A DNA stretch of 64,000 bases from Methanococcoides methylutens MM1 (GTDB lineage: Archaea; Halobacteriota; Methanosarcinia; Methanosarcinales; Methanosarcinaceae), in contig NZ_CP009518.1 of assembly GCF_000970325.1 (NCBI RefSeq), positions 1,054,001-1,118,000 of the forward strand, given 5' to 3'. The position numbers and the translations under genes were made by a program. The notes under the pieces were generated by a model that worked only from the letters and a program-made list of their open reading frames with translations, was not told the origin of the DNA and ran no database searches. Positions 8,967-17,421 of this stretch are shown here, one piece after another. How positions within the stretch are numbered: the first letter of the stretch is position 1; every line of letters begins with the position of its first letter.

Positions 8967-9620
8967 TCATTCATCGAGCGGTTCCAGACCTTTCAGGAAG
9001 GACATCAAAGGAGCATGTTCAGGGAATATCCTGTCTGCCCTGCTTAGCTTTTCAGAATCAACATAAGTTGAAACTGCCACGCAGCATAGGTCGGCATTCT
9101 TTGCTGAAGCCACTCCCAGAGGTGCGTTCTCGATCACGAGGCAGTTCTCTTTTTTCACCCCGAGTATTTCGATAGCCTTCAGGTATGGTTCAGGATCCGG
9201 TTTTCCATTTGTCACATCGGCACCGGAAATTATCACTTCAAAGATATCCGGATAGAACTCGTTTAGCATACTATCCACTATAGGCCGATCGGAACCGGAG
9301 ACCACAGCAAGGTGGAATTGTTCTTTCAGTTCTTTCAGCAGATCGTACATTCCTTCAAATGGGGAAATGTTCCTCTTTTTTAAGAAGAGCTCACGTTTGC
9401 GTACCCGAAGCTTTTCTATCATTTCAGGGTCAGCTTTGCGACCGTCTCTCTCGAAGATCAGGTTGATTACGCCTACGTGATTCGATCCTTCAATGTCATA
9501 GATGTCCTGTCTGACTATGTTAATGCCAACTTCGGAGAATGTACGCACCCAAGCATCAGCGTGACAGGGCATGGAATCCATGAGAACACCATCTGCATCA
9601 AAGATAAGTGAATTGAACAT
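8967..9620 (-). CDS. HAD-superfamily phosphatase/beta-phosphoglucomutase-like
   Basis: 217 residues from this start. Motif I 'IFDADGVLMDSMPCHADAW' carries the two catalytic Asp, motif II is 'VVSGSDRPIV', the Lys motif is 'NGKPDPEPYLKA' and the C-terminal motif is 'CLVIENAPLGVASA' (E-N in place of the usual E-D). It has the cap-domain insertion of the beta-phosphoglucomutase/phosphoglycolate phosphatase branch. The sugar or glycolate phosphate substrate cannot be told. The frame is open to 9671; ATG 9653 has a purine-rich GGAAGG upstream and is a possible alternative start. It converges with fttA. Confidence 0.85.
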   Translation of the reverse strand: MFNSLIFDADGVLMDSMPCHADAWVRTFSEVGINIVRQDIYDIEGSNHVGVINLIFERDGRKADPEMIEKLRVRKRELFLKKRNISPFEGMYDLLKELKEQFHLAVVSGSDRPIVDSMLNEFYPDIFEVIISGADVTNGKPDPEPYLKAIEILGVKKENCLVIENAPLGVASAKNADLCCVAVSTYVDSEKLSRADRIFPEHAPLMSFLKGLEPLDE

Positions 9621-9746
9621 ACTTTTCAATTCAGGCTGATATGAGATAAACATTGCCTGCCCTTCCTGCAAATAACAGGTATATATAGCCTTCTTCGAAA
9701 GGATTAATAACTATACGAACCCAGTTAATTAATGAGGTGAAAATGT

Positions 9747-9872
9747 ATGTCAAAGTATAATAAACGAGAGTCAGAAAGAAAAGGTGATAAGAAGCTCGAA
9801 ATTCTGGAAGATAAATTAATACACGAAAACCTCGAAGATCTCAAGGGAGAAGGCGGTGAACTACTAGATTGA
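9747..9872 (+). CDS. 41-residue charged microprotein coupled to ubiquitin-like gene
   Basis: Short frame (starts MSKYNKRES, ends GELLD) too small for standard gene calls. GAGGTGA stands 7 bases before the ATG. It is dominated by Lys, Glu and Asp, predicts a single amphipathic helix, and has no membrane segment or Cys. The stop overlaps the TTG of the next gene (TTGA), a sign of translational coupling, so it is very likely a real gene. Function unknown; it could be a partner of the ubiquitin-like protein. Confidence 0.7.
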   Translation: MSKYNKRESERKGDKKLEILEDKLIHENLEDLKGEGGELLD

Positions 9873-10081
9873 GTCCGCAAGTAGAAGTAAAGATATATCC
9901 TGAGAGTCCTGATGGCCAGATGATGGATGTTCCTGAAGGTTCTACCTATGAGGATCTTCTGGAAACACTGGATATTAATCAGGAAATAGTTATATTATTG
10001 AACAACGGCCAGGCTGTTCCCGTCGATGGAACAGTCGAAGCCGGCACACTAACGATTCTTAAGGCAATATCAGGTGGTTGA
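9869..10081 (+). CDS. ThiS/MoaD/SAMP-like beta-grasp sulfur carrier or modifier
   Basis: 70 residues ending in 'KAISGG', the free C-terminal Gly-Gly that is activated by an E1-like enzyme for thiocarboxylate formation or protein conjugation. 'GSTYEDLLETLDINQEIVI' and 'LNNGQAVPVDGTVEAGT' fit the ThiS/MoaD beta-grasp pattern. It could carry sulfur for tRNA thiolation, thiamine or molybdopterin, or be a small archaeal modifier. No E1 gene is adjacent. The start is TTG overlapping the stop of the microprotein before it. Confidence 0.88.
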   Translation: MSPQVEVKIYPESPDGQMMDVPEGSTYEDLLETLDINQEIVILLNNGQAVPVDGTVEAGTLTILKAISGG

Positions 10082-10311
10082 TTCTGGTTTTAAGCCGTCC
10101 TGATTGCTAAAGTCTTTAATTGACTCTTGTATTCGATCTTTATGCCCGGTCTATATGCCGGAATAGTTATGGCCTGCTCTTATTGCCTTATAAACTAGTC
10201 AGAACATTCAGCTCTACTCCTATAAAGGAACAGTTCTATTACTTTAAAGCATAAAAGCAGAGCTGCTCTGAAACTTTCTGCTTACTATCAACAAATAAGC
10301 CTTACAAAAGA

Positions 10312-10335
10312 ACCCGGATAAAAAATATTCCGGGT
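10312..10335 (-). terminator. Terminator hairpin after the HTH regulator
   Basis: ACCCGGA/TCCGGGT, a perfect 7-bp stem with a 10-base loop, followed on the - strand by TTCTTTTG. It sits directly after the regulator stop codon. Confidence 0.7.
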
Positions 10336-10339
10336 AGTC

Positions 10340-10723
10340 TTATGTTGAAAGACTTTTGAGTTTGTTGATTATACGCATCCTTGCTTCGTTCTCTTCACGG
10401 ATCTTTTGTTCATAATGTTTGATGATCTTCTCAAAAGGCGTTGTTAAAGAATATATCTTTGTGGGCCTTCCTTTGCCGGTCACCTTCTTATTATGGACTG
10501 AAATCCATGAGTGCTCTCTCATTGCTCTCATTGCCACACTGACTTCGGGTTGACGAAGACCGGTGTTCATCTCTATCTCCTGCGAAGAAGCTTCTTTCAC
10601 ATTCGATAGATATGCAATGGTCGTTGCAAGATTTCTTGTCATTCCAAGACTTTTGAGTGACTCAACGATTTCCTCGCTGGACTCATCTGATTGCTTTCCA
10701 CCAAAGCTGATCATGTCCATCAC
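10340..10723 (-). CDS. Winged-helix transcriptional regulator (TrmB/ArsR-like)
   Basis: 127 residues. 'SSQEIEMNTGLRQPEVSVAMRAM' is a helix-turn-helix, 'KVTGKGRPTKIYSL' the wing, and the C-terminal 35 residues form a charged coiled-coil ('KIIKHYEQKIREENEARMR') for dimerisation. This small regulator type is common in methanogens; its target is not known. It faces away from the ubiquitin-like gene and is followed by its own terminator. Confidence 0.8.
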   Translation of the reverse strand: MMDMISFGGKQSDESSEEIVESLKSLGMTRNLATTIAYLSNVKEASSQEIEMNTGLRQPEVSVAMRAMREHSWISVHNKKVTGKGRPTKIYSLTTPFEKIIKHYEQKIREENEARMRIINKLKSLST

Positions 10724-10939
10724 CGTACCAAATACTATAGAGTATTTTCTACCCCCAATTAAAGATAGGTAATTATTATATTTAAACTGTATGTGACGAA
10801 ATCGGAAAAGGTGAATATTTTTATATAAATTATAAATTAATGGGTACTTAAGGCGGGACTAATAATGAGACTCATGATTTTAACATCAAGAGACCCTTCA
10901 ACAGGCATATAGCAATCAATCAGTATAGTATCTGTCAGT

Positions 10940-12076
10940 TTAGTAAACGATCAATGAAACTAGTTTTTCCCCGATAATTTCCTGGATACTGTTTTTCATT
11001 TCCTCAAAATTATTAAATTTTGTCCGGTCTTTCCCATTGAACAGTTCTTTCCTTATGATCTTTCCTATAACATCATCCCATCCCGGGTCAAGCTGCATGA
11101 CGATGGATCCGGGATAGAAATGTACAGTATGTGAGAAACCATCCGGGTCGCCGTCTGTGATGCCAATTACAGGGATGTGCAACCTGTAAAGAATATCGGC
11201 AGCGATTGCGGTAGTGTCATCTCCCACAGTGATAGCACAGTTGCAGCCTTCGGCCAGTTCAATGGATCGCTCTGCAATATGGTCTATCAAAGCTGTCATG
11301 CATGATGAATTATTTTCATGTATCATTGTGTGGCATTTCCCGGGACGAATGCCGGGGCCTTGACTCTGGCTGCGTCTTATGGCACCTGTCTTGACCCAGG
11401 CTTTTCTGATATCAAGTGGTTCCCTGGATTCATACATATGCAGTTTCTCAAGACCGTGCTCTTTTATGATGCCACCTTCAAGTCCTGTCACAAAACCGTT
11501 TTCCACTACAATTGACACGTCTTCGGATGTGGCTTTGCCAATCACGAATCCATCTATCATTATAAGTTCGTCCGGGTGGACTCCATTTATTTTCCTGAAT
11601 GTCCTTGTACCTTCTGTTGAGATACGAACATCCTCATGGTCACATCCTTCATTGACCGGCATCCTGAGAAGTTCTCCCAACCGTTTTGCAAGATCCTGAC
11701 CTTTGTCATTCCGGTAGACAATGCATCCGTCATCACAGCCCGGACTTTCTATCTGGATTAGGGGGATACTCTTCCTGTCCTTCAGCCTGGACATGACAAT
11801 GCTGCCAAATTCAAGCCCGTTCTCTGGTGTCTTCCCGTGGTTTAGCAGGCAGACAGCATCACAGGTATCAAGAAGGGAATCTATTGCGACACTGGGCTTC
11901 AGGCTTTCATTGATATCTATGAGGTCTTCCATGTCTGCATCAATGACAGCGATCTTTCCCATGGCACCGCCAAGTTTAGCAGTGACGTCGCCAAATCTGG
12001 AGAACAGCTCAAGTATCAGCTTTGCATGACCGGAATCGATAACTTCAGGTCCATGGATCACGACACCGAAATTCAT
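10940..12076 (-). CDS. DUF2117-like methanogen protein
   Basis: 378 residues from the preferred start. The N-terminus 'FGVVIHGPEVIDSGHA' and the Gly-rich segment 'VTAKLGGAMGKIAVIDADM' match my memory of the archaeal DUF2117 family. The second half has 'AITVGDDTTAIAADILYRL' and 'PVIGITDGDPDGF', a nucleotide- or phosphate-binding look, plus 'ESPGCDDGCIVYR' with two Cys. No function is established. The frame is open 21 residues further up, but the conserved start of the family fits ATG 12076. Confidence 0.7.
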   Translation of the reverse strand: MNFGVVIHGPEVIDSGHAKLILELFSRFGDVTAKLGGAMGKIAVIDADMEDLIDINESLKPSVAIDSLLDTCDAVCLLNHGKTPENGLEFGSIVMSRLKDRKSIPLIQIESPGCDDGCIVYRNDKGQDLAKRLGELLRMPVNEGCDHEDVRISTEGTRTFRKINGVHPDELIMIDGFVIGKATSEDVSIVVENGFVTGLEGGIIKEHGLEKLHMYESREPLDIRKAWVKTGAIRRSQSQGPGIRPGKCHTMIHENNSSCMTALIDHIAERSIELAEGCNCAITVGDDTTAIAADILYRLHIPVIGITDGDPDGFSHTVHFYPGSIVMQLDPGWDDVIGKIIRKELFNGKDRTKFNNFEEMKNSIQEIIGEKLVSLIVY

Positions 12077-12510
12077 AGTTATACTTTTGTTCTGGACCTT
12101 ATTTCTGGTTTTCGATATTGCCGGAAAAGATAAAATCAATACATTTATATTCGATGTAATCGAACTTTAATTAGGCAAAAGTCGAAATAATTATTATTAA
12201 CTATCTATACATCCCCTCTAAGCTTCCGTCATAGACTTTTGCCTTTCATCTTATTCTGATTTTTTAATCTGATGTCCGACTTTCGGGCTAGCTCTTGTTA
12301 TGTATTTTTTTATTGTTCTGCCGTTTCAAAATAAAGTATTTATAATAATGGATCTCAAAAGAAATGCTTCAAGATAAAGCCTTTCAGCTAATTGCTTAAA
12401 TGGTTTTTCTTCTAGAAAAAAGAAAATTAAAAAATATGTGGACCCTCAGATCCACAGAATTCAACATTAGTTAAATTAATTTTTGGTTAACTTATCCTGG
12501 TCCACTATCT
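12077..12510. other. Intergenic region with an 11-bp inverted repeat
   Basis: No gene found. AGGCAAAAGTC (12173-12183) and GACTTTTGCCT (12234-12244) form an exact 11-bp inverted repeat around a 50-base AT-rich loop. The right part holds the terminator of the first symporter. Confidence 0.6.
12430..12456 (-). terminator. Terminator after symporter copy 1
   Basis: TGTGGA/TCCACA stem with an 8-base loop, followed on the - strand by TATTTTTTAATTTTC. Confidence 0.7.
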
Positions 12511-14097
12511 TTATTTTTTGTAGCAGGTTGCAAGATGTTCCTCCGATGGAGGCTCTGTCATCAGGCTGACCACAATGGCCACAATTGCTGAAAGCGGGGT
12601 GGCTACCAGTATCGGGTCCACAACTACCCAGGTACCGGTCAGAATCGTATCCACTCCGAAAAGAGCCTGTGAAATGCCCAGTGGTACAGCCTCCTTTGCG
12701 TGAACGAATGTCAGCCAGAAAAGGCTGCTGAACGTACCGACCAGAAGACTTGCAATAGCTCCCTGGCGTGTCATCCTTTTCCAGAAAAGAGCACCTGCGT
12801 ACATGGGTAGGAAGGCTGCAGCACAAATTCCGAAGAATATTGCTGTTGCTCTTGCAATGATGCTGATAGGCAGGATGTATGCGAGTATGACGCTTGCAAC
12901 AATTGTAATAGAGATTCCCAGTCTTGTCATGGTTACCGTTTTTCCTGCATTGCCTTTCATAAGGTACTCGCGGTAGAAGTCATGACCAATCGCACTTCCC
13001 ATTGTGTGGTATTGTGAGCTCATGGTTGACATTGCTGCTGCAAGCAGGGTAACCATGAAGATGATCACGAACAGATCAGGCATAGCGCTGTTGATGTATT
13101 CAGGAATGATAAGGTCCTGGTTTCCACCGGCTGCAGCGATAGATATCAGCCCTTCTGTCTGGAAGAAATATACATTGGAGAGTGAACCTACGATAAATGC
13201 AACACCTGTCATCATGAGGATAAATGGTCCTCCCACAAATACTGCCCTGTTGAGTGATTTCTTGCTGTTCACTGTCATGAAACGTACTGCAAGCTGTGGC
13301 TGTGCAAGGACACCGATTCCTACTCCAAGCACCAGCGTTGAAATAAGTGTCCACCAGATAGGCGAGCCGAACGCGGGCATGGAGGTCCATCCTGTGTGTC
13401 CTCCTGCAGCCAGGCTTTCAGGTACAAGACCTGCCATGTTGGTAAGTGCCATATGAGCTTCAGTAATGCCTCCGAGCTTAATGTATGTAAGAGCCAGAAG
13501 GACGGTCATACCAATGAACATCAGGGCTCCCTGCAAGGCATCGGTGTACATGACAGCAAGTAATCCTCCTGTAATAACATAAGCTGCAACAATGATAGCA
13601 AGGATCAGGACTGCAACATCATAGTTTATGCCAAGAGTGGTTTCTACGAACCTTGCTCCGCCGATCAGGACAATTCCTGCATAAAGCGGCATGAATAAAC
13701 CGATTATCGCTCCGGAAAAACCCTGTATGAATCGGGACTGGTATCTCCTTCCCAGAAGTTCAGGGAAAGTGACTGCCTTAAGGTTAACTCCCATGCTTCT
13801 GGTTCTGGATCCGAATAGAACGAAAGCAACAAAAATGCCTACAATTATAGTCATGGCAGCAAGCCACAAGAGTCCCATTCCAAGGACAGCGGCGGCGCCT
13901 CCAAACCCTACAATTGCCGATGTACTGATGAATGCAGCACCATAAGAGAGGGCTAGAATAACAGGATGCACGTTTCTTCCTGCCAACATGTAGTCATCAA
14001 CTTCCTTGGTACGCTTGTATGCAATCCAACCGCACCAGAAAACAACCATCAGGTAAATAAGCACAATAATTCCGAGGAGAGGGATACTGACTGCCAT
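12511..14097 (-). CDS. Sodium/solute symporter (SSS family), copy 1
   Basis: 528-residue integral membrane protein of the sodium:solute symporter (PutP/SGLT-like) family with about 13 membrane segments. Typical SSS features are 'YMLAGRNVHPVILALSYGAA' in the first loop after TM1 and 'AAYVITGGLLAVMYTDALQG' in the core; 'MSSQYHTMGSA' lies in the sodium-binding region. It is about 95% identical by eye to copy 2 next door, so a recent tandem duplication. ATG overlaps the TAA of a 38-aa microprotein (TAATG). The transported solute is unknown; acetate, amino acids or osmolytes are all possible. Confidence 0.92.
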   Translation of the reverse strand: MAVSIPLLGIIVLIYLMVVFWCGWIAYKRTKEVDDYMLAGRNVHPVILALSYGAAFISTSAIVGFGGAAAVLGMGLLWLAAMTIIVGIFVAFVLFGSRTRSMGVNLKAVTFPELLGRRYQSRFIQGFSGAIIGLFMPLYAGIVLIGGARFVETTLGINYDVAVLILAIIVAAYVITGGLLAVMYTDALQGALMFIGMTVLLALTYIKLGGITEAHMALTNMAGLVPESLAAGGHTGWTSMPAFGSPIWWTLISTLVLGVGIGVLAQPQLAVRFMTVNSKKSLNRAVFVGGPFILMMTGVAFIVGSLSNVYFFQTEGLISIAAAGGNQDLIIPEYINSAMPDLFVIIFMVTLLAAAMSTMSSQYHTMGSAIGHDFYREYLMKGNAGKTVTMTRLGISITIVASVILAYILPISIIARATAIFFGICAAAFLPMYAGALFWKRMTRQGAIASLLVGTFSSLFWLTFVHAKEAVPLGISQALFGVDTILTGTWVVVDPILVATPLSAIVAIVVSLMTEPPSEEHLATCYKK

Positions 14098-14213
14098 TAG
14101 TATTCTTCCTCCTCTTCATTCCATTTTAAGAGACCATATACCATACAACCAAGAGCGCTTACAACGCAAAGGATGTAGGCGATCCATATTTGCGGATCAT
14201 CTATTCCTAACAT
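14097..14213 (-). CDS. Symporter small accessory protein, copy 1
   Basis: 38 residues: short N-terminus (MLGIDDPQIW), one membrane helix ('IAYILCVVSALGCMVYGLL') and an acidic tail 'KWNEEEEEY'. It lies immediately upstream of the symporter and its TAA overlaps the symporter ATG. The same arrangement recurs at 16045 and, with a diverged sequence, at 51097. It matches the small one-helix proteins known to accompany SSS symporters and is probably a subunit. GTGGTGA stands 6 bases before the ATG. Confidence 0.85.
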   Translation of the reverse strand: MLGIDDPQIWIAYILCVVSALGCMVYGLLKWNEEEEEY

Positions 14214-14401
14214 AATTGTCACCACGTCATTTTGTCAATATAAATCATGACAAATTCAACAAAGTCTTACATTAAGGTTTCGTACACAGTTAATACATTT
14301 CATAAGAGAACAAAAATATCTTTGAAGGAGTATGATTTTAGTGATAATGCTTGTAAAAAAAGATATCGTGAATGCAACAAAAAAGTAGAAAATAGGTGGA
14401 G

Positions 14402-14435
14402 AAAAAAGAATTAGATCAGATTCCATCTGATCTAA
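14402..14435 (-). terminator. Terminator after symporter copy 2
   Basis: Perfect 10-bp stem TTAGATCAGA/TCTGATCTAA with a 5-base loop, followed on the - strand by TTCTTTTTTC. It isolates copy 2 from the copy 1 unit. Confidence 0.85.
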
Positions 14436-14455
14436 TTAAATCTGTTTTTTGTATA

Positions 14456-16045
14456 TCATTTCTTGTTGTAGCATTTAGCAAGATGTTCCTCCGACGGAGG
14501 CTCTGTCATAAGGCTAACTGCAATTGCCACAATTGCTGAAAGCGGAGTTGCTACCAGTATCGGATCAACAACCACCCAGGTGCCTGTCAGGATTGTATCA
14601 ACACCGAAAAGTGCCTGTGAGATGCCAAGTGGTACTGCTTCCTTTGCATGGACGAATGTCAACCAGAACAGGCTGCTGAACGTACCGACCAGAAGACTTG
14701 CAATAGCTCCCTGGCGTGTCATCCTTTTCCAGAATAGAGCACCTGCATACATGGGCAGGAAAGCTGCAGCACAAATTCCGAAGAATATTGCTGTTGCTCT
14801 TGCAATGATGCTGATAGGCAGTATGTATGCGAGTATAACGCTTGCAACAATGGTTATGGAGATTCCTAGTCTTGTCATGGTTACCGTCTTTCCGGCATTG
14901 CCTTTCATGAGGTACTCGCGGTAGAAGTCATGACCAATCGCACTTCCCATTGTGTGGTACTGTGAGCTCATTGTGGACATTGCCGCTGCAAGCAGGGTTA
15001 CCATAAAGATTATCACGAAAAGGTCAGGCATGGCGCTGTTGATATATTCAGGGATGATAAGGTCCTGGTTTCCGCCGGCTGCAGCGATGGATATCAGGCC
15101 ATCGGTCTGGAAGAAATATACGTTGGAAAGTGAACCAACGACAAATGCGACACCTGTCATCATGAGGATGAAAGGTCCACCCACAAAGACTGCTCTGTTG
15201 AGGGACTTCTTGCTGTTCACTGTCATGAAACGTACTGCAAGCTGTGGTTGTGCAAGAACGCCAATTCCCACACCAAGCACCAGCGTTGAAATAAGTGTCC
15301 ACCAGATAGGCGAACCGAACGCAGGCATGGAGGTCCAACCGGTATGTCCTCCTGCAACCAGACTATCGGGTACAAGAGTTACCATATTGGTAAGTGCCAG
15401 GTGAGCTTCGGTAATGCCTCCAAGTTTAATGTATGTAAGGGCCAGAAGAATTGCCATACCAATGAACATCAGACCTCCCTGCAGGGCATCGGTGTACATG
15501 ACAGCAAGTAATCCTCCTGTAATTACGTAAGCTGCAACAATGATCGCAAGGATTAGGACTGCAATATCATAGTTGATTCCCAGTGTTGTTTCCACAAACC
15601 TTGCTCCGCCGATCAGGACAATTCCTGCATAAAGTGGCATGAACAATCCGATAACTGCTCCGGAGAAACCCTGTATGAATCGGGACTGGTATCTCTTTCC
15701 CAGAAGTTCGGGGAAGGTAACTGCCTTAAGGTTAACTCCCATGCTCCTGGTTCGGGATCCGAAGAGAACAAAAGCAATGAATATTCCTACAACTATATTC
15801 ATTACCGCAAGCCATAAGAGTCCCATACCAAGGACTGCGGCAGCACCTCCGAAACCAACGATCGCCGATGTGCTGATGAATGCAGCACCGTAAGAGAGGG
15901 CTAGAATGACAGGATGTACGTTCCTTCCTGCCAACATGTAATCATCAACTTCCTTGGTACGCTTGTATGCGATCCATCCGCACCAGAAAACCACCATCAG
16001 GTAAATAAGTACAACAACTCCGAGGAGGGGAGTACTGACTGCCAT
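14456..16045 (-). CDS. Sodium/solute symporter (SSS family), copy 2
   Basis: 529 residues, nearly the same protein as copy 1. Differences are scattered and conservative (for example MAVSTPLLGVVV against MAVSIPLLGIIV, and MVTLVPDSLV against MAGLVPESLA). Many silent changes are seen as well, so the duplication is not brand new and protein-level selection has kept both. It has its own microprotein, terminator and upstream region, so the copies can be expressed separately. ATG overlaps the microprotein stop. Confidence 0.92.
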   Translation of the reverse strand: MAVSTPLLGVVVLIYLMVVFWCGWIAYKRTKEVDDYMLAGRNVHPVILALSYGAAFISTSAIVGFGGAAAVLGMGLLWLAVMNIVVGIFIAFVLFGSRTRSMGVNLKAVTFPELLGKRYQSRFIQGFSGAVIGLFMPLYAGIVLIGGARFVETTLGINYDIAVLILAIIVAAYVITGGLLAVMYTDALQGGLMFIGMAILLALTYIKLGGITEAHLALTNMVTLVPDSLVAGGHTGWTSMPAFGSPIWWTLISTLVLGVGIGVLAQPQLAVRFMTVNSKKSLNRAVFVGGPFILMMTGVAFVVGSLSNVYFFQTDGLISIAAAGGNQDLIIPEYINSAMPDLFVIIFMVTLLAAAMSTMSSQYHTMGSAIGHDFYREYLMKGNAGKTVTMTRLGISITIVASVILAYILPISIIARATAIFFGICAAAFLPMYAGALFWKRMTRQGAIASLLVGTFSSLFWLTFVHAKEAVPLGISQALFGVDTILTGTWVVVDPILVATPLSAIVAIAVSLMTEPPSEEHLAKCYNKK

Positions 16046-16161
16046 TAGAGTTCATCCTCCTCTTCATTCCATTTTAAAAGACCATATACCATACAACCAA
16101 GAGCGCTTACAACGCACAGGACGTAGGCGATCCATATTTGCGGGTCATCTATTCCTAACAT
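16045..16161 (-). CDS. Symporter small accessory protein, copy 2
   Basis: 38 residues, differing from copy 1 at I14V and in the tail (EEEDEL against EEEEEY). It has the same single helix and the same TAATG junction with the symporter. The first few bases upstream are shared with copy 1 and then diverge, so regulation may differ between the copies. Confidence 0.85.
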   Translation of the reverse strand: MLGIDDPQIWIAYVLCVVSALGCMVYGLLKWNEEEDEL

Positions 16162-16409
16162 AATTGTCACCACGTGTTTTTTAAAAAAGTGTGTAAATCA
16201 TGTCAAACGTTAACACGAGTCATACTTTAATGTTTCGTCTGAGCTAAGTATATTATGGAAGTTATTGGACATTTTTTCACATCAATGTACATATATTTAC
16301 GGCAACCGTTGTAGGAGGATGCGGTATAAAAAGAAAATGGTCAAAAAAGTGAAAATTATAATTAATTTACATGTAAAATATGCGTGAATGTGCTGAACTG
16401 CAGGACAGT

Positions 16410-17234
16410 TCAGGCATGGTCATGGACCCAGAAGTTACCATCAACGGTGATCTCTTTCTTCCAGATCGGAACTTCTGATTTGACCCTTTCAAGTGTCTCG
16501 GCAAGGGCAGGGAAAAGCTGCTGCCTGTGACCTGCTGCCACGACGATGTACACAATATCTTCAAGAGGTTTTATAGTACCGACCTTGTGGTGTATAAGCA
16601 CATCAATAATGCCTTCCTGCTGCATGATCTCTTCGCGTATCTTTTGGATACTTGCAGCAGCTGCCTTTTCGTAACTCTCAAATTCGAGCTGGCTGGTCCT
16701 GAAATCCTCATTGTCAACACGGACTATGCCGGTAAAGCTTCCTATACCGCCGACCTTCTCGATTCCGGGAGTCTCTTTGATCTGCTTGAGAAGCAGGTCA
16801 AGTGTCACATGGTCAGGTTGTTCTTTGATGATGTCAACAAGCTCTTCAAGATCCCAGTCAGACCTTGCGGGAAGCTTCGCAACCACATTCCGGACACCCT
16901 CCTCCATATCTCCAAGCACTATTTTCGCAATAGGCTTGTCCTTTGCACCCTCGATCACAGCAAAGTCCATGCCTGCATCTGCAAGGGCATCGATAGCTTT
17001 CTCAATAGAAGGATCACGCTGGATGGAAACAAGCTCGCTATTAGTGACCGCTGTTACCATGTCAGCACCGGCATCGAAATGCTTCCCGGTATCTGCGTTT
17101 GGATTATCCAGCCGGTGATCGGTCATCATCTTGGCCGTTCCAACACGCCCGTGCTTTGAAAGTTCCTGCACCAGTTTTGTAACAAGGGTGGTCTTTCCTG
17201 TGTTCTTGTAGCCTATTACTGAGATGACTTTCAT
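16410..17234 (-). CDS. MobB-MoaE fusion, molybdopterin cofactor synthesis
   Basis: 274 residues, two enzymes in one chain. Residues 1-130 are MobB, a P-loop GTPase of cofactor attachment, with 'GYKNTGKTTLVTKL' and 'DFAVIEGAKD'. Residues about 145-274 are MoaE, the large subunit of molybdopterin synthase, with 'GSFTGIVRVDNED', 'IHHKVGTIKPLEDIV' and the catalytic Lys region 'VPIWKKEITVDG'. The product serves tungsten or molybdenum formylmethanofuran dehydrogenase. MoaE needs a MoaD thiocarboxylate donor; the Gly-Gly protein at 9869 is a candidate. No fused or adjacent moaD is seen. Confidence 0.92.
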   Translation of the reverse strand: MKVISVIGYKNTGKTTLVTKLVQELSKHGRVGTAKMMTDHRLDNPNADTGKHFDAGADMVTAVTNSELVSIQRDPSIEKAIDALADAGMDFAVIEGAKDKPIAKIVLGDMEEGVRNVVAKLPARSDWDLEELVDIIKEQPDHVTLDLLLKQIKETPGIEKVGGIGSFTGIVRVDNEDFRTSQLEFESYEKAAAASIQKIREEIMQQEGIIDVLIHHKVGTIKPLEDIVYIVVAAGHRQQLFPALAETLERVKSEVPIWKKEITVDGNFWVHDHA

Positions 17235-17421
17235 GGTCTTTCTGTATTTTCAGCTCTCTATATAAGGACGTTGGATTACAAGAGTTGAAGGGAATAGGTG
17301 ATGATAATAAGGCGAAAATAGGCAATGGTAGTAAAGCGATATATGATATTCCTCATAAAAATATAATCCACTAACTTAAATTTCGGCTGGTTTATATTAA
17401 TCAACAATATTATAGCTCCAC

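Noticed and set aside
13004-13456. 150-codon + strand frame opposite symporter copy 1, repeated at 14952-15404
   Set aside because: Conserved only because it lies opposite the conserved symporter; codon bias and composition are those of an antisense shadow.
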